A DNA stretch of 64,000 bases from Gaeumannomyces sp. JS-464 (GCA_002197995.1 NGZR01000003.1:6696001-6760000), one strand, 5' to 3'; shown: positions 31,651-45,359, numbered from the stretch's first letter. Program-made: numbers and translations. Notes: generated by a model not told the origin, from the letters alone.

Positions 31651-34581
31651 ATAAACGGCGGCGTTACGTAAATAAAAAAAGCGCGTTACGAGTGTTTAAT
31701 TACCTAAAAATAAGGAAAAGCCGGGAGGCGGGCGGGCGCGCACCATATAAAAGTACAAAATTAAAACGACCTTTAATTTAATTATAACTACGAACGATGC
31801 GATAAAAAGCAAAAGGCGCGCCGGTTTCGGAAACTTAACGAAAAAAAACAAAAACAAACGCTAAAGTTAAAACGCGCCGGCTTAAATACGAAAATAAAAG
31901 GAAGCTTTAGCACGATAAGTTATTACTACGCTTAAAACCCAATTTCAAAAAAAAAACTTGCGCGCATAATATAAAAGGAAAGCGGAATTAAAACGCGTTT
32001 TTATCGTTAAAAAACTCCTTTTCCTTAAGTTTAAAAAGGAAACGGTATCGACGGGAAAAAAGCTACCGCCGCTGCGATTAATATCCTGGCGACGACGACG
32101 CTTTTTACAATGCCAGGCGGTACAAAAAAAGGGCGACGGCTTACGACAGCTCGAACTAAAATAATAAGTAAAGCGACGACGCGCCGAGCTTTTACTAAAT
32201 TAAATACGGTTATTACTAACCACTTAAATAATAACGTTAATAAGCCGGTTATCGCGCGTTTCGACGTAACGTTCCGCTTTTATTTAAAACCTTTGCGAAC
32301 GATTAATAACGCCGTTATTAAAAGTATACGGGGAAAAGCTAATTATTTACATAAAGCCGAAACTACGAATAAGCGTATTTATAAATTATTAGCTTTGGTT
32401 ACCACGACGGGAAAAAATACCAGCCGTATTGCTAAAAACCAAAGCGTTTTTTACGAGGTCGGCATTTTAAATATGCTAACGGTCGAAGTTCGCGTTAATT
32501 TCGTTAAAAAATCGCGACTAATGTTAATAAGCAATAAGGTATTCGCGAATAAGGATTAATTACGAACTTTTGCCGGAAAAAACGCTAAACGTAAAAATAT
32601 ATCAATTATTAGCCGTTATAACAAAAAGGTTACGCCGGGCACGGCGAAGGGCAGGGCTTAAAGCGTAAGCAGTATTAAAAGTGTTGCAACCCGCGGTTTT
32701 TCCCTTGCGGTAACGGTCGCAAGCTTATCCGGGTCGGTACTTTTTATAAGCTACGACTTTAATAACCTTCGACTTTTAAAAGTACGCGTTACATTTATAC
32801 TTTTGGTAAACGAAAACCGCGTGCTTTTCGTTTAACGAGTTACCCGTTAAATTAATCGCGTTAGTAACGCGACGGCTTTTATCGCGCTTATATTAATAAA
32901 CATAATGGGTTAAATACGGATAATAAACGGGCGCGGAAAAACTTACGCGTTTAAACGGATCGCCGCTACCACCGCCAAAAGGCGGAGGAAAAGCGGTAGC
33001 GGTAATATACATCGTAAATAACGTGCGGGTGGAAGTTAGCGTTCGTAATAAAATAAAAGCGCGGCAAATGCGGGAAAAACCAGGGCTAAAAACGGGATCG
33101 CATAAAAAGGTAAAACGACGGCGGCGGCGAAATAAGGCAAAACGTAACCGCAGCAAGTAAAAAACGAAAATTATTAACCAGCACCTAAAAAGAAAAGCGA
33201 AGGAAAAACGGAAATGGTTAAAACGAAAAGTTAAAGTTAAAACGATAATAAGCGAAAAAAAAAATTTGGCAAAAGCGAAATCGCAAAAAGGATAAATAAG
33301 TTACGCGAAATAACCAAAAGTAAGTATAAAAAGGGAAAAAAAGCGAAGCAATTAAAAACCACGAAGTAACCAGGAAGTAAACCGTCGCTATTAACAAAAA
33401 AGGAAAAAACGCCCGGGTTAAAATACGAAGGATTTAAACACCCACCTAAAGGCCGACTTAAGGCCGAATATACTAATAACACCTTTTAGTACGGCACGAG
33501 GCTTTCCAATAAAAAGGCCACTTATGCTAACGGAGCGCGCGAAAAACGGGAAAGGAACGAAACAATTAAAAAAGGCGAGCCCGGAAAAGGCGGCTATATT
33601 ACAGTTCCGTGCTTTAAGCACGGAAGTAATAATTTAAAGGTTACTTTTAAGCTAACTCGTATATATATAAAAACTATATAACCTTTCCTATAGCTTTTTA
33701 TTTTTTATTTTTTATTTTTTAAAATAACATTATTTTAACCCCTATTAGCGACCACCTAATGGCTAGGTTTATTATAACCCCGCCCCGGCTTTTAACAAAC
33801 CCGGGTATTAAAAGCGGCTATTATAAATGCCTTTCTTTTTTACCTCGTTTGTTAAAGCTATTAACTATTACACTATCGCCGAACGATAACGCTAAAGTTT
33901 ACAAACTTAAACACTATTTATTTTTTTTATCTTTTACATTTATTTCCTTTTTTTAGTTATAACATTTACACTTTTTCCTTTATATTACTTAAATTAATAA
34001 AAAGCTCGTTAATTTTTCGCAACCCCGGCCGGGTTTAAAAGTAAACCCGAAAACCTTTTCACTTTAACCTAGTTATACCTTTTTTCCCGGCGCACTTGCC
34101 GGCCGAACGCATTACTACCACCCGTTGCGCTTATAACGCCCGGCTTATTTACGCTTTACCGCCGATCGCTTATTTATTAACAAAAAGCGCCGAAATACAG
34201 CCCGACTTTCGTATGCTTTCGGGTTTAATTTGTTAGCCGCCGTAATAGCAGCATTTTAGCTTGGTGTATATAGCTTAAATAGCGTTAGCACGTCGTATGC
34301 TTTTTGGAAGGTAAAAACTGGTAAATCCCGATTTACTAACGTTAAATATACTCCTTTTTTTCCTTTTATAAAAAATTTTAGGTTTAAAATGCAGCGTTTT
34401 AATTGCTTACTTTAAGGGATATTTAAAAGCTAACTTAAATTAATTAATGCCGAAGTTTTAATTAAAGCTACTTAACTTTAAAAAATTTAGTTTTTTTTAT
34501 AACCCTTTTTAGTTTTTAACTAAGCGTTTTAATTAATTAATTAAACTTTAACTGTTTTAATTAAGCTAATCGGAATAATTA
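31651..34581. other. Decayed AT-rich repeat DNA with one surviving ORF
   Basis: No element boundary is clear. A 149-codon frame at 32110-32559 (+) starts MPGGTKKGRRLTTARTKI. It is Lys/Arg/Thr/Asn-rich with no motif that I recognise, and gag-like at most. Lys/Ala-rich plus-strand text continues to about 33.6 kb. The last part (34071-34370) is one arm of a long inverted repeat whose partner is at 38063-38360. Confidence 0.4.
34071..34370 (+). repeat. Long inverted repeat, left arm
   Basis: About 300 bases whose reverse complement resembles 38063-38360, for example around the shared cores TAAATCGGGATTTAC and AAATTAAACCCGAAAG. Similarity stops at both ends. The span between the arms is about 3.7 kb, of which 1.86 kb is pogo copy D. 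The arms are probably two copies of an unidentified element in opposite orientation. Confidence 0.65.
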
Positions 34582-36444
34582 ACGTAGTTTACCACCGAGT
34601 TGGTTAAATTACCGAATCGATTAATTTTGGTCGCGACGCGACGCGTTAACTTTTTACCCAAACATTTTAACACCTGCGTAATAAATTCGCAATTTAAAAA
34701 ATCCAAAGTGATTTTTACTTTGCTAGCAATCGAAAATAATCCGAAAATTAGCATACGTGTTATAATAAAGCTTTACAATATTCCCTACTTTATATTAAAC
34801 GACCGACGCTACGGCCGGATTGTTCGATTTAATAGCATGCCTAATTTTTAAAAATTAACGAAATCTGAAAAAAAAGCGCTTATTAAGTACATACTTAAGC
34901 TGGATTTTCGCGCATTCCCTTTTCGGCTTTTTAATGTTAAAAATATAGCCAATCGACTGCTCGCCGAACGCAACGCGAGCACCGTCGGGACCAATTAAAT
35001 CGCGAAGTTCGTTAAACGCCGCGCAAAGCTCGGTACGCGTTAAATTCGAAAATACGACTATTAAAAGGCCAAATGCGAAAATCCTAAGCTCGTTTTTGCG
35101 TAGTTTAACCTTATACGGAATACTATAGCCAAATATGGCATCCTGGATAACGACATTTACAATTTCGACGAAACCGGCTTCCTTATAGGCATAATCGCCG
35201 CCGTTATAATTATTACAACATCGGAAAACCGTAATAAAGCAAAGCTGGTTTAGCTTAGCAACCGGGAATAAGCTATAATCATTTAAAAGGTTAACTATTA
35301 CGGCTAAACGATTCTTTTTTTTTATTATCGTTAAAAAGCAATACCATTTAGCCAATTGGTATTCGAAAACCGACCTTTTACGCGATTAGGTTATTTTAAC
35401 GAGTTTTAACGGGTAAACTACGAACGAGCTCGGCCTAAAATGGATTCGGCATTTCGATAAACACATTGCAATTCGCAAAAAAAAGTCCTATCGTTTATTA
35501 GTGCTAAACGGGCATAAAAGCTACCATTCGACGGATTTTAAGCTTTATTGCTAAAAATATAACATCGTTACGCTTTGCATGCTTTCGTATTCGTTTTACT
35601 TTTTTTAGCCGCTTAACGTTAAATGCTTTAACCCGCTAAAAAAAGCGTATAATTAACAAATCGAAAACCTAATAAAGTTATACGTTAACCACGTAATTAA
35701 AATCGAGTTCCTTTCGGCGTTTAAAACGGCATTTTTTAACTTTATAACCGAAAAAAATATTTAAAAAGGTTTTCGAAAGGTTAGCTTTGCTCTTTTTAAT
35801 CCGGATTCGGTTTTGGAAAAGTTAAATGTAAAATTACGAACTTTAACTCCCCCGAAAAAGCCTTTAAGCAACGCCGAACTTTAAACTTCCAAAACGCTTT
35901 AAACAGTTAAAAACGCAATTTCGCAATCCAAATACACTAAAACTCGGATTTCCAATTACCGAAACAGCTTTCCGTTACTTATGCTAACGGTTATAAACTA
36001 GTTTGCAAAAAAAACAAGTTCGATAATATATTAAATGGCCCTTTTTAAAGCCGAAATTGCTTCGCTACGCAAAGCGAACGAAGCATTAAGCAAACGCCGG
36101 AAGGCTAAAAAAACACGTGTTTAACAAAAAGGGTTACATATTATTAAAAAAATACGAAATGTTTTAAACTAGTAAAAGCTGGATAAGCAGTTATAGTAAA
36201 AAATACGCGATTATGGGGGTTAAAAAAGGAGGGCGATAACGACTCGTCGGCGATATAGCATTTGCGGTAAAACCGGACACAATGCGCGCATTTGTTAGGA
36301 AAAAGTAAAAACGTTCGATATATACAATTCCGAATAGTTTAAATGGATTTTTAGCGTTATTAGGTTAACATGCGCGTCGATTAACCGGAAGTCGGGGTTA
36401 AGTGATTAACTCGGTGGTTTAACCGACTCGGTGGTAAACTACGT
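34582..36444 (+). mobile_element. pogo/Fot1-type DNA transposon, copy D
   Basis: 1863 bp between TA duplications (34580-34581 and 36445-36446). The termini start ACGTAGTTTACCACCGAGT(T/C)GGTTAAA, again with a doubled ACCACCGAGT-type motif. The transposase is on the plus strand with many stops. The 166-codon minus-strand frame at 34855-35355 is only its antisense shadow. Confidence 0.88.
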
Positions 36445-36446
36445 TA

Positions 36447-38625
36447 ATGTAATTAGTTAAATCGCTAACCGATTTAACTAATTAACTTAATTACTTTAAA
36501 AGTTGCGTAATGTTACGTAACTTTAACCTAGCTTTTTTTTTTAAAATTGTCGCTTTTTTAAGTCGCTTATTACGGTTTTAATCGTAATACCGGCTTTGTA
36601 AATAGCCGTCTTTTCGGCGTTTATAAAACGGGTCGCCCGTTTGTAAAAGTATTCCGCTTAGTAATAGTTGCTTATACCGCAACGTAAATAACGGCTTTGT
36701 TTTTAACGGCGGTTTTTTTTTTAGGAAACTTATTAAGCTTAGTAAAGGCGGCTTTTTAAAGCTTTGTTAGCATTTTTTTCTTTAAGCGCCCCCGCGGCCC
36801 CCGCGGCTTTTACGCCCCCGCTCGCCGACTTTTGCAGCGTTTATTACCACGTTACCGTCGGAGTTTCGGGTAACGCTATTATTAGTGGAATTCGTTATAA
36901 TAGCAGCGGGTTTTTAGGCGGGGTTAAACGGGCTGCTTTGTTAAAAGTTTTAACCATGTTTTACCTTTTATTTTATTTTTTTTCTTTCCGTTTTTAACCT
37001 TTTTTTACACTTAGGAATTGTTAAATCCGTTTTTATTTCATTGCTCGGGCGTAAAACTTGGCCAAATATGCGTAATATTCGTTTAAAAGCTTAACGATTG
37101 CTAAAACGTTTGCGAAATTACGGTTAAAGGATTTTTTTTTTAAAAAAAACGAGCTTAAATTCGTTTTTTAAACATCGCTACTAACCTAGCTTAGCACGTT
37201 TTCGAACATTAAGCCGAACTTTTTAAAAAATTAACCCTTTTTTTATTTAAAAACCCGCAGTTATATTTGCGCAACCGTTTTATTTTAAACGGTGTTAAGC
37301 GTAAAATGAAATTTGTTAACGTAGTTTGTAAAGTTATACTTTGCATTTTTACCTCCCGTTTTAAAAAACTGCTTTATTTGCTTTTTGCGAAATTAAAAAA
37401 ACGTTTAATAGATTTTGTACTAGGTTTTTATATCGCTATTTAACAGTTTTTATTTTTATCCATTTTAAATTTAAAAATTAAGCTTTTTATATAAAAATAA
37501 AATAAGGTTTGCATTTCGTTTTAAATAAGCTATTTCGTTAGCTTTTCGTTATAATTTATATTTAAATCGGGTCGCTCGTTTTCGTTTATTTTTAAAATGT
37601 AAACCTTTTTCCAATTAAGCGATGCTTGGCAGTTATTACGACTTTAATTAAAGTATAACTGCTTGCTTTATACTTTAAAATAGCGTTATTTAAAAGATTT
37701 CGCTAAATGGGTTAAACGTTATAATATCCGTTATATCCTTTTTTTAATTCGAGGTTTTTTTTTAAAAAAACCTTAATTAAGCTTTTTTATTTCGCTCGGT
37801 TTCGAGCATTTCGGCGGCGGCTGTTTTCGCTTTTAACTTCGCTGTTAAAAAAACTAATGTATTTAGTTAAAGTTAAGTGCATAAACTTTACTTACCTTAT
37901 ACTACTTACTTTGTATTACTTACTTTATACTTTTATAAATTTATTTATAAGGTCGGCTTATAACGTGTTATAACATTTAAGTTAACCGTTGTAAAGCTAG
38001 CTAATTTACCTACTTTACACGTGTTAAAATAAAAGTAAAAATTGCACAAGTTAAATTTAAAAAAGGAGGAGGAAAAGGAAAAAAAAGTATATTAAACGTT
38101 AGGAAATCGGGATTTACTAATCCCTTTTTCCCAAAAGGCATACAACTTGCTAGCGTTACTTAAACTACTTACACCAAGCTATAATAATGTTATACGGCGG
38201 TTAAAAAATTAAACCCGAAAGTATACGAAAGTTGGGCCGTATTTTAACGCTTTTTGTTAGTAAGTAAGCGATTAGCAGTAAAGCGTAAATACGTCGAAGC
38301 GTTATAAGCGTAGCGGGTAATAGTAATGCGTTAAACCGCCAAGTGTTTCGGGATAAGTTAAATTTAAAAGCTTAAAGTAAAAACGGCTTTAATAACCGTG
38401 GTTTAATTTTTTAATTTTTTTATACAACTTAATTTATCGGAAAATCGCGTGCGGTATTAAAACCCTTTTAAACGAAAGGCCCGCGGGATTAATATCGAAA
38501 GGTATATAAAAAAGCCACTATTAGCGTTTTTTCCTTGCAATATAAGCTTATACCACTTATTAAGCTTAAAGTTTTACCAGTATTACTTATAGTGCTTAAT
38601 AAAGCCCGTATTAATTAAACGTAAT
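36447..38625. other. Decayed AT-rich DNA between pogo D and a Gypsy LTR
   Basis: No element identified. It starts with a perfect 14-base palindrome (36451-36483). A GC-richer patch at 36.77-36.92 kb reads SRGGRGG-like text on the minus strand, possibly from a gag. The right part holds the partner arm of the inverted repeat. Confidence 0.4.
38063..38360 (-). repeat. Long inverted repeat, right arm
   Basis: Partner of 34071-34370 in opposite orientation. Both arms are AT-rich and mutated, so the match is interrupted. Confidence 0.65.
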
Positions 38626-39082
38626 TATTACGACCAGCATGCAAACTTTAAAACATAAGATAAAAGGGTTCCAAATAGTGCTTTTACCCCGCATTATTAA
38701 AATATACGAAAGCGCGTAACAAGCTTATTTAAGCTGGATTTTTAAACTTATTAACAAAGTTATAAATTTAATTAGATTTTTTGGATTTTTATATAAAGTT
38801 ATAAATTTAAAAAGATTTTTAAATTTATCGGCAAAGTTATAAATTTAAAAAGTAATAAAAGTAAAAAAGCGTATATATAAAAAGTGGATTTTTTATTATT
38901 CCAAATAACTTTAACTAAAACTTCGGTATTAATTAACTTAACTTAGCTTTTAAATATCTTTTAAAGCAAGCAATTAAAACGCTGCATTTTAAAACTTAAA
39001 GTTTTTTAAAATTATCGATAAATACACTATTTTAACCTTTTTTTAAACGCTGTATTTTAAAAGCACAACTTTAATTATAACA
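38626..39082 (+). repeat. 5' LTR of a second Gypsy element (about 457 bp)
   Basis: It starts TATTACGACCAGCATGC (originally TGTTACGACC) and ends TTATAACA, followed by TTTTAACTAATTTT exactly as after the 5' LTR at 52227-52633. The middle contains about three degenerate tandem units with the core AAAGTTATAAATTTAA. Confidence 0.8.
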
Positions 39083-42000
39083 TTTTAACTAATTTTGTTT
39101 AATATTTAACCCGAAAACAAAGCAATATACCATATTAACTAATTAAAACTTTAACGTTATTTAAATCCACAAATAAAAGTTTAATGTAAACTAGCAAACC
39201 TTTTAACAGCTAACGCAAATTATTATTAATATAAATGCTACGTTAAACCAAATCGTAAAATAAACTGTGTAAACGACGGGACGAATCGCTACGCTTATAA
39301 AATAATTTTACAAATTCCTTGCATTTTTAAAATACGACGGAAAAAACGAATAACTCCGAACGTTTTTTACCAAATGCAAAAAATATTTCCGGTTTTACTA
39401 AAAATAATTCGTAACCGAGCAATAAAAAGTTATATACGCAATTATAAAGCTAAAAAGCAAAATAAAAGATTAGTTTAAACCTACGTACCGAAACTACTTA
39501 AAAAACAACGACGACGTTAAAAATAAAAACACGAAAATCGTGTTTTTTATTATTCGATAAGTTTAAAAAAGTTTAAAAACGGTGTTTAATACGGTAAACG
39601 AAGTTAAAATCGCGGAAAAAGAAATTTAGCGATTTAAACAAGTAAAATTAACGTTTAAATACGCTATTAAATTCCAACGCATTTTAACCAAACTAAAATG
39701 GAAAAACAAGCTTTACTTTCAGCTTTTTACGAAAAGCTGCGAAACGAAATTAAAAATAAGCTCGCAAAAACTAAACGATTCGAGTTTTTGTTAAAATATA
39801 TCGAAAAAGCAATTTAAATTAGCGATTAATTATACAAACGACGATAGGAAAAAAAATAATCGCTAAAAGTTAAAAACTTTTAAAAGTTTAACTAAAGCAA
39901 AAAAAAAGCATTAACGTTAAAAAGTACGGCGTATAAAGCTTATTTAAAGCTTATAAACCTTATTGTTAAAATAACATACTAGTAAAAAAATAAAATAAAA
40001 AGTTTAGTTTAACATTAAAAACGGGAAGTGCTTTAAATACGAACAATTTAAATACGTTAAAAAAACATTATTTTTAGCTAGCCGGATAAAGTAATAAGCA
40101 AATAGCAATAGCCTATTAACAAAACGAAAAAGTAAAAATTTGTAATTAAAGCTTAGCTTGGACGGTATATTACGACGACCTATATAAAATATATTAATTT
40201 AATAAAACCGGATTAAAATAGTACCCCGATTAAAAATCGCTGTTATAATGCGATAAACTTTCGGGAAAATAAACAGTTAAAAAGCTTTTATATAAGCGGA
40301 AATCCAATACGTGGAAAAAAATTAATATAAATATTTTAAAAAGTTAAAACCTATTAAATTTACAAAAGAAAATCGCTTAAACTTTTCGGGAATTCCATAA
40401 AGGTTTAAAAAACGCCAAAAAATAAAAGCCACAACGTTAAACAAAATGGTTTATAAAAAGCTACGAAATAAACGATAAACTTTTAAAGTACGACTAATAA
40501 AACACGATAAATTTGCTAAAACTCGAAAAAAATTAAAAAACCGTTAAAGCAGTTACATTTAATACAAAAGGTAATAGCTAGTTAAAAAACGCGAAAAAAA
40601 AGAATTAAATTAATTCCTTATAATAATACGCGCCCCTACGATAAATTTCTATTAAAAAAGTTTATAAAAAACGAAATTTAACAAAAAGTTTAACCTATTA
40701 AAAACGATAACGGAAAACTATTAAACTAGTTTACAAACGTTTAACAAATTACGTATTACGAAATAATACGGGAAATAACGCAAAAAAATATATATATATA
40801 AAAAGTTAACAATTTTATAACGGGAAATTACAAAAACGTAATTTTAATAAAAAACGGTTATAAACAGCTTTTTTAAGCAAAATGCTTTTATAATAATTGC
40901 TTTTTACATTTAAAAAAAAAGTTAAACGATTAAGTTATTTTTACGGAAATATTTAAAAAAACTAATTACGCGTAAAACTACGGAAATAATACCATTTTTT
41001 TTAATAAAAATTAACATACGCAATTATAAGCAAAATTCCGCAATTTTTAAACCTTCGATTTTTTACCTAATAATTTGCGTTATTAAAATGCTTAAATAGC
41101 ATAAATGCCTAAGCGAAAAATTTAAAATTTATATGCATTAAAAAGTTAAAGCTTAAATAAACGGATAAATTTAAAACGTATAACGGAAATACAAAACGAA
41201 AAACGAATAAACTTTCGAAACCTCGGGGTTAAAAAATTAAACTAACCACTAGCAAAAAAAGCACGGAATAAAATACTACCGTAAAAAACCTTAGCGAAAA
41301 CCAGTATAGCAAAAGTCGAAAGTTAACATTTAATATTATCGATAAAAATTAATAAACAACTAATACCTGTTATAATTAATAACGAAACATAAAGGAATTT
41401 ATTTTACTAAAGGCGGTAAAAAAAAATGGAAATTTACTATATAAAAAAACAATTTCCGTATTAGTTTTATAATTTGGAAAAAAAACAAATTTCTTATAAT
41501 TAAAGCGTTATTATTTAAAAAAACCAATTATGTTATAATAATAATCGAACTTTACGAAAAAACCGTTATTTTAAACAGTATTAATATAAAAAAATAAAAC
41601 GTGGTTTTAAAAATCATTTCGTTTAAAAAAAGCCACTTGCGAATAAATTAAGTAATAAATTATATTTAATAAAAAAAGCTTTTAACAACCGAAATAATTT
41701 AACAATTACAAACTTTAAGCGGAAAACGTAAAACGTAAAACGAAATAATCGTAACGACGATAAAACGAAACCGCTAACTTTAGCGATTAATATTAGCAAA
41801 TATATAATTATTTAAAATGAAAAGCAATTACATACTTATACCGAACGACGATAAACGATTTGCTAGGATATTAAAAATGTACCGCAAATATAAAAAACTG
41901 TTTTAAAAAAAGCTAAATATAAAGCTTTTAAAACACGAACCGTTCGATTACGAAATTAAGCTTAAACTAAACGTTTAATTAAAATATTAAAAGTTATACT

Positions 42001-43128
42001 TATTTAACCATTAATAATAAAAGGTATTAAAGTATTAATTAAAAGAAAATTTAAAAAAGAATTTATTTAAAAGTTAAAGTTACTAATCGAATATAAAATA
42101 ATATTCGTACCGAAAAAAACGAACAATAAACGTATATACGTTAATTATAAACCGCTAAATAACGTTATAATAAAAAATCAGTATTTTTTTACGTTTAATC
42201 GATAAATTTAAAAACAAGTTTAACAAAACTCGCATATTTACAACGTTAAATTTGCGAAAGGCATATTATTTAATTAAAATTAAAAAAGAAAACAAGTGGA
42301 AAACAGCGTTTCGAACTTGAAAAAAGGTATTCGAATTAGTAATAATAACGTTTAGTTTTATTAACGCGCCGGCCACTTTTTAAAGCTTAATTAACCATAC
42401 GTTACGAAAATACCTAAACATTTTTATCGTGGTATATTTCGATAATATATATTTTTTTAAAGAAAAACAAAGGTAAATATTAAAAACACGTGCATAAAGT
42501 GCTTTAAAAGTTATAAAACGCAAAGCTTTTAATAAAACCAAAAAATGCACTTAGCATATTTAATAAAAATACTTGCTTAAAATACGTTATTACATTAAAA
42601 AAAGTTAGTATAAAGCTAGTTAAAATCTAAAAGTTCGAAAATGGCTAATATTAAAAAACGTTTAAAACGTTAAAAGCTTTTTAAGCTTTTTAAACTTTTA
42701 TAAAAGGTTTATTAAAGATTTTAAAACAAAAGTAATACCGTTTACTAGTTTAATTAAAAATAACACCTAGTTTAAATAAATTAAAATTAAATAGTTAGTT
42801 TTTATGCTATTACGAAATGCAATATTGCAAAAACCAATATTAATAATGCCAAATCCTAATAAACCTTTCGAAATTAAAACCGACGTTTTTAATTACGCTA
42901 TTAAAAAAAGCTAAATTAGCGAAATAAATAAAAAAAGCTACATTTTTATAATTTCTTTTCGCAAAAATTTAACGGTTTAAAATAAAACTACTAAATTTAC
43001 AATAAGAAATTACTAGTAATAATTCGGGCGTTAAAAATTGGAAAATGTATTTACGTAAAGCAAATTATAAAGTTTTAACATATATAAAGTATAAAAACTT
43101 AACACAATTTACTATAAATAAAAATTTA
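38626..43128 (+). mobile_element. Truncated Ty3/Gypsy retrotransposon (LTR, gag, RT, RNase H)
   Basis: After the 5' LTR, a gag domain can be read on the plus strand at about 39.3-39.85 kb across stops. Reverse transcriptase follows at about 42.1-42.5 kb (IIFVPKKTNNKRIYVNYKPL; the catalytic box reads VVYFDNI). RNase H begins near 42.87 kb (KPFEIKTDVFNYAI). The element stops at pogo copy E; its integrase and 3' LTR are missing. Instead, the DNA beyond pogo E carries integrase text in the opposite orientation. Confidence 0.75.
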
Positions 43129-44986
43129 ACGTGGTTTATTAAAAGATTAAATAAATTAGCGAATGAAACACGAAACGCGATAACGTAATACAACATTTTT
43201 AATAATCGATTCCTTTATTAAATAAAATGTTAAATAAAAACGACGAAAGTTAAAAATTTTTTACTTTTTAAACTTTGCAATCCGATTTAAAATTAACCAT
43301 TCGGAACGTTATAAAAATTTATTCGGTCGCGAAATTAACGTTAACGCGTCGAAAGCGCGGCTAACTTGCTTAACGCGATAATATGCTTAAATTACGCAAA
43401 TTAACGGAATTTAAAAAAAAAGCGCTTATTAAATACATATTCGAATTGGATTTTCGCGCATTTTTTCCCCGGCCTTTTAACGTTAAAAATATAGTTAACC
43501 GATTACTTACCGAACGCGATACAAGCACCGTTAGGATTAATTAAATCGCGAAGTTCGTTAAACGCCGCTCGGAGCTCGGCACGCGTTAAATTCGAAAATA
43601 CAACTATTAAAAAGCCAAATGCGAAAATCCTAAGCTTATTTTTGCGTAATTCGATTTTATGCGAAACACCGTAGTTAAATATAGCATTTTAAATAATAAT
43701 ATTTACAATTTCGACGAAACCGGCTTTTTTATAAGTATAATCGCGGCCGTTATAATTATTATAATATTAAAAAGCCGTAATAAAATAAAGCTAATTTAAC
43801 TTAGTAATTAAAAATGGGTTATAATTATTTAAAAGGTTAATTATTACGGTTAAACGATTTTTTTTATTATCGTTAAAAAGCATTACTATTTAGCTACTTA
43901 GTATTTAAAAACCAACTTTTTACGTAATTAAGTTATTTTAACAAATTTTAACGGGTGGATTACGAATAAGCTCGGTTTAAAATGGATTTAGCATTTCGAT
44001 AAACATATTGCGGCTCGTTTTACAAAGTCCCATTATTTATTAATGCTAAACGGCTATAAAAGCTACCACTTAACGGATTTCGAACTTTATTGCTAAAAAC
44101 ATAACATTATTATGCTTTATATGTTTTCGCATTCGTTTTACTTCTTTTAACCGCTTAACTTTAAATGTTTTAACCCGCTAAAAAAGGCGTACGGTCGACA
44201 AATCGAAAATTTAATAAAGTCGCACGTTAACCACGTAATTAAAATCGAGTTTTTTTCGGCGTTTAAAACGGCATTTTTAAATTTTATAACCGAAAAAAAC
44301 ATTTAAAAAGGTTTTTAAAAAGCTGGCTTTGCTTTTTTTAATCCGGATTCGGTTTTAAAAAAGCTAAATATAAGGTTACGAACTTTAACTCCCCCGAAAA
44401 AGCTTTTAAACAACGCTAAACTTTAAACCTTTAAAACGCTTTAAATAGCTAAAAACGCAATTTCGTAATTCAAACATATTAAAACTCGGATTTCCAATTA
44501 CCGGAGCAGCTTTCGATACTTATGCTAACGGTTATAAACCAGTTAACGAAAAAGGCTAAAGCAATTATGCATCGGGTTAACCTTTTAAAAGAAAAGTGCT
44601 TTAAATTACAAAAAGCGAACAAAGCATTAAGTAAACGCCAAAAGGCCAAAAAATACGTGTTTAATTAGGAAGGTTACTTATTATAAACGAAGTACGAAAA
44701 TGTTTTTAAACCAATAAAAGCTAAATGGATAGTTGCAGTAAAAAATGCGCGATTATAAGGGTTAAAAAAAAAGGGCGACGACGATTTGTCGGCGATGTGG
44801 CATTTGCGGCAAAACCGGATATAATGCGCGCATTTGTTAAAAAAAAGTAAAAATGTCCAATATATATAATTCCGAGTAATTTAAATGGATTTTTGGCGTT
44901 GTTAGGTTGGTATGCGCGTTAATTAACCGGAAGTCGGGTGTAAGTAATCCATTCGCTGCGGTGATTTATTCGCTGCTAAACCACGT
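43129..44986 (+). mobile_element. pogo/Fot1-type DNA transposon, copy E
   Basis: 1858 bp between TA duplications (43127-43128 and 44987-44988). The termini start ACGTGGTTTATTAAAAGATT (left) and, reading in from the right, ACGTGGTTTAGCAGCGAATA. The right end shows a doubled GCAGCGAAT motif. The interior matches the other five copies; the transposase is on the plus strand and heavily mutated. Confidence 0.88.
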
Positions 44987-44988
44987 TA

Positions 44989-45290
44989 ATACTAATTTAA
45001 ATCGGGAAATATAAAAAATTAAATGTATTTTTATAATTAATAACAGTTAAAATTCGTAATTAACTATTAAAACTTGTTTTGCAATTTTAAAAGGTTTTAA
45101 TTTTTTATAATCCTATTTGCTATTCGGTCGTTTTGTTTTAATATTAAATTGTTTTTCGCTAGCGATTCGTTTTCGAAAATAAACGCTATTTTTTTTTTAA
45201 AAACTTAGTTTTTTAATTTTTTTTATTAGTTTAATCCGTTATACGTTATCGAACTTTTTTAAGCTTTATTTAAAAGTTTTTATATAGTTT
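44989..45290 (-). mobile_element. Gypsy integrase C-terminal fragment
   Basis: Reverse-complement text NIKTKRPNSK*DYKKLKPFK with KVLIVNYEF-like continuation matches the region at 60.2-60.3 kb of the large Gypsy element. It is in the opposite orientation to the Gypsy piece left of pogo E. Confidence 0.6.
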
Positions 45291-45359
45291 TTTAAGTATT
45301 TTAATTTGTACTTTTGCTGTTAAAACGTACATTTTTGCTTTAAATTTTTTATATACCGT

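Noticed and set aside
33646..33770. Another LTR promoter (TATATATATAAAAACTATATAACC)
   Set aside because: No matching second copy, no TG..CA ends and no duplication found.
34855..35355. 166-residue minus-strand ORF as a gene
   Set aside because: It is antisense to the transposase of pogo copy D; the same region in other copies shows the coding strand is the opposite one.
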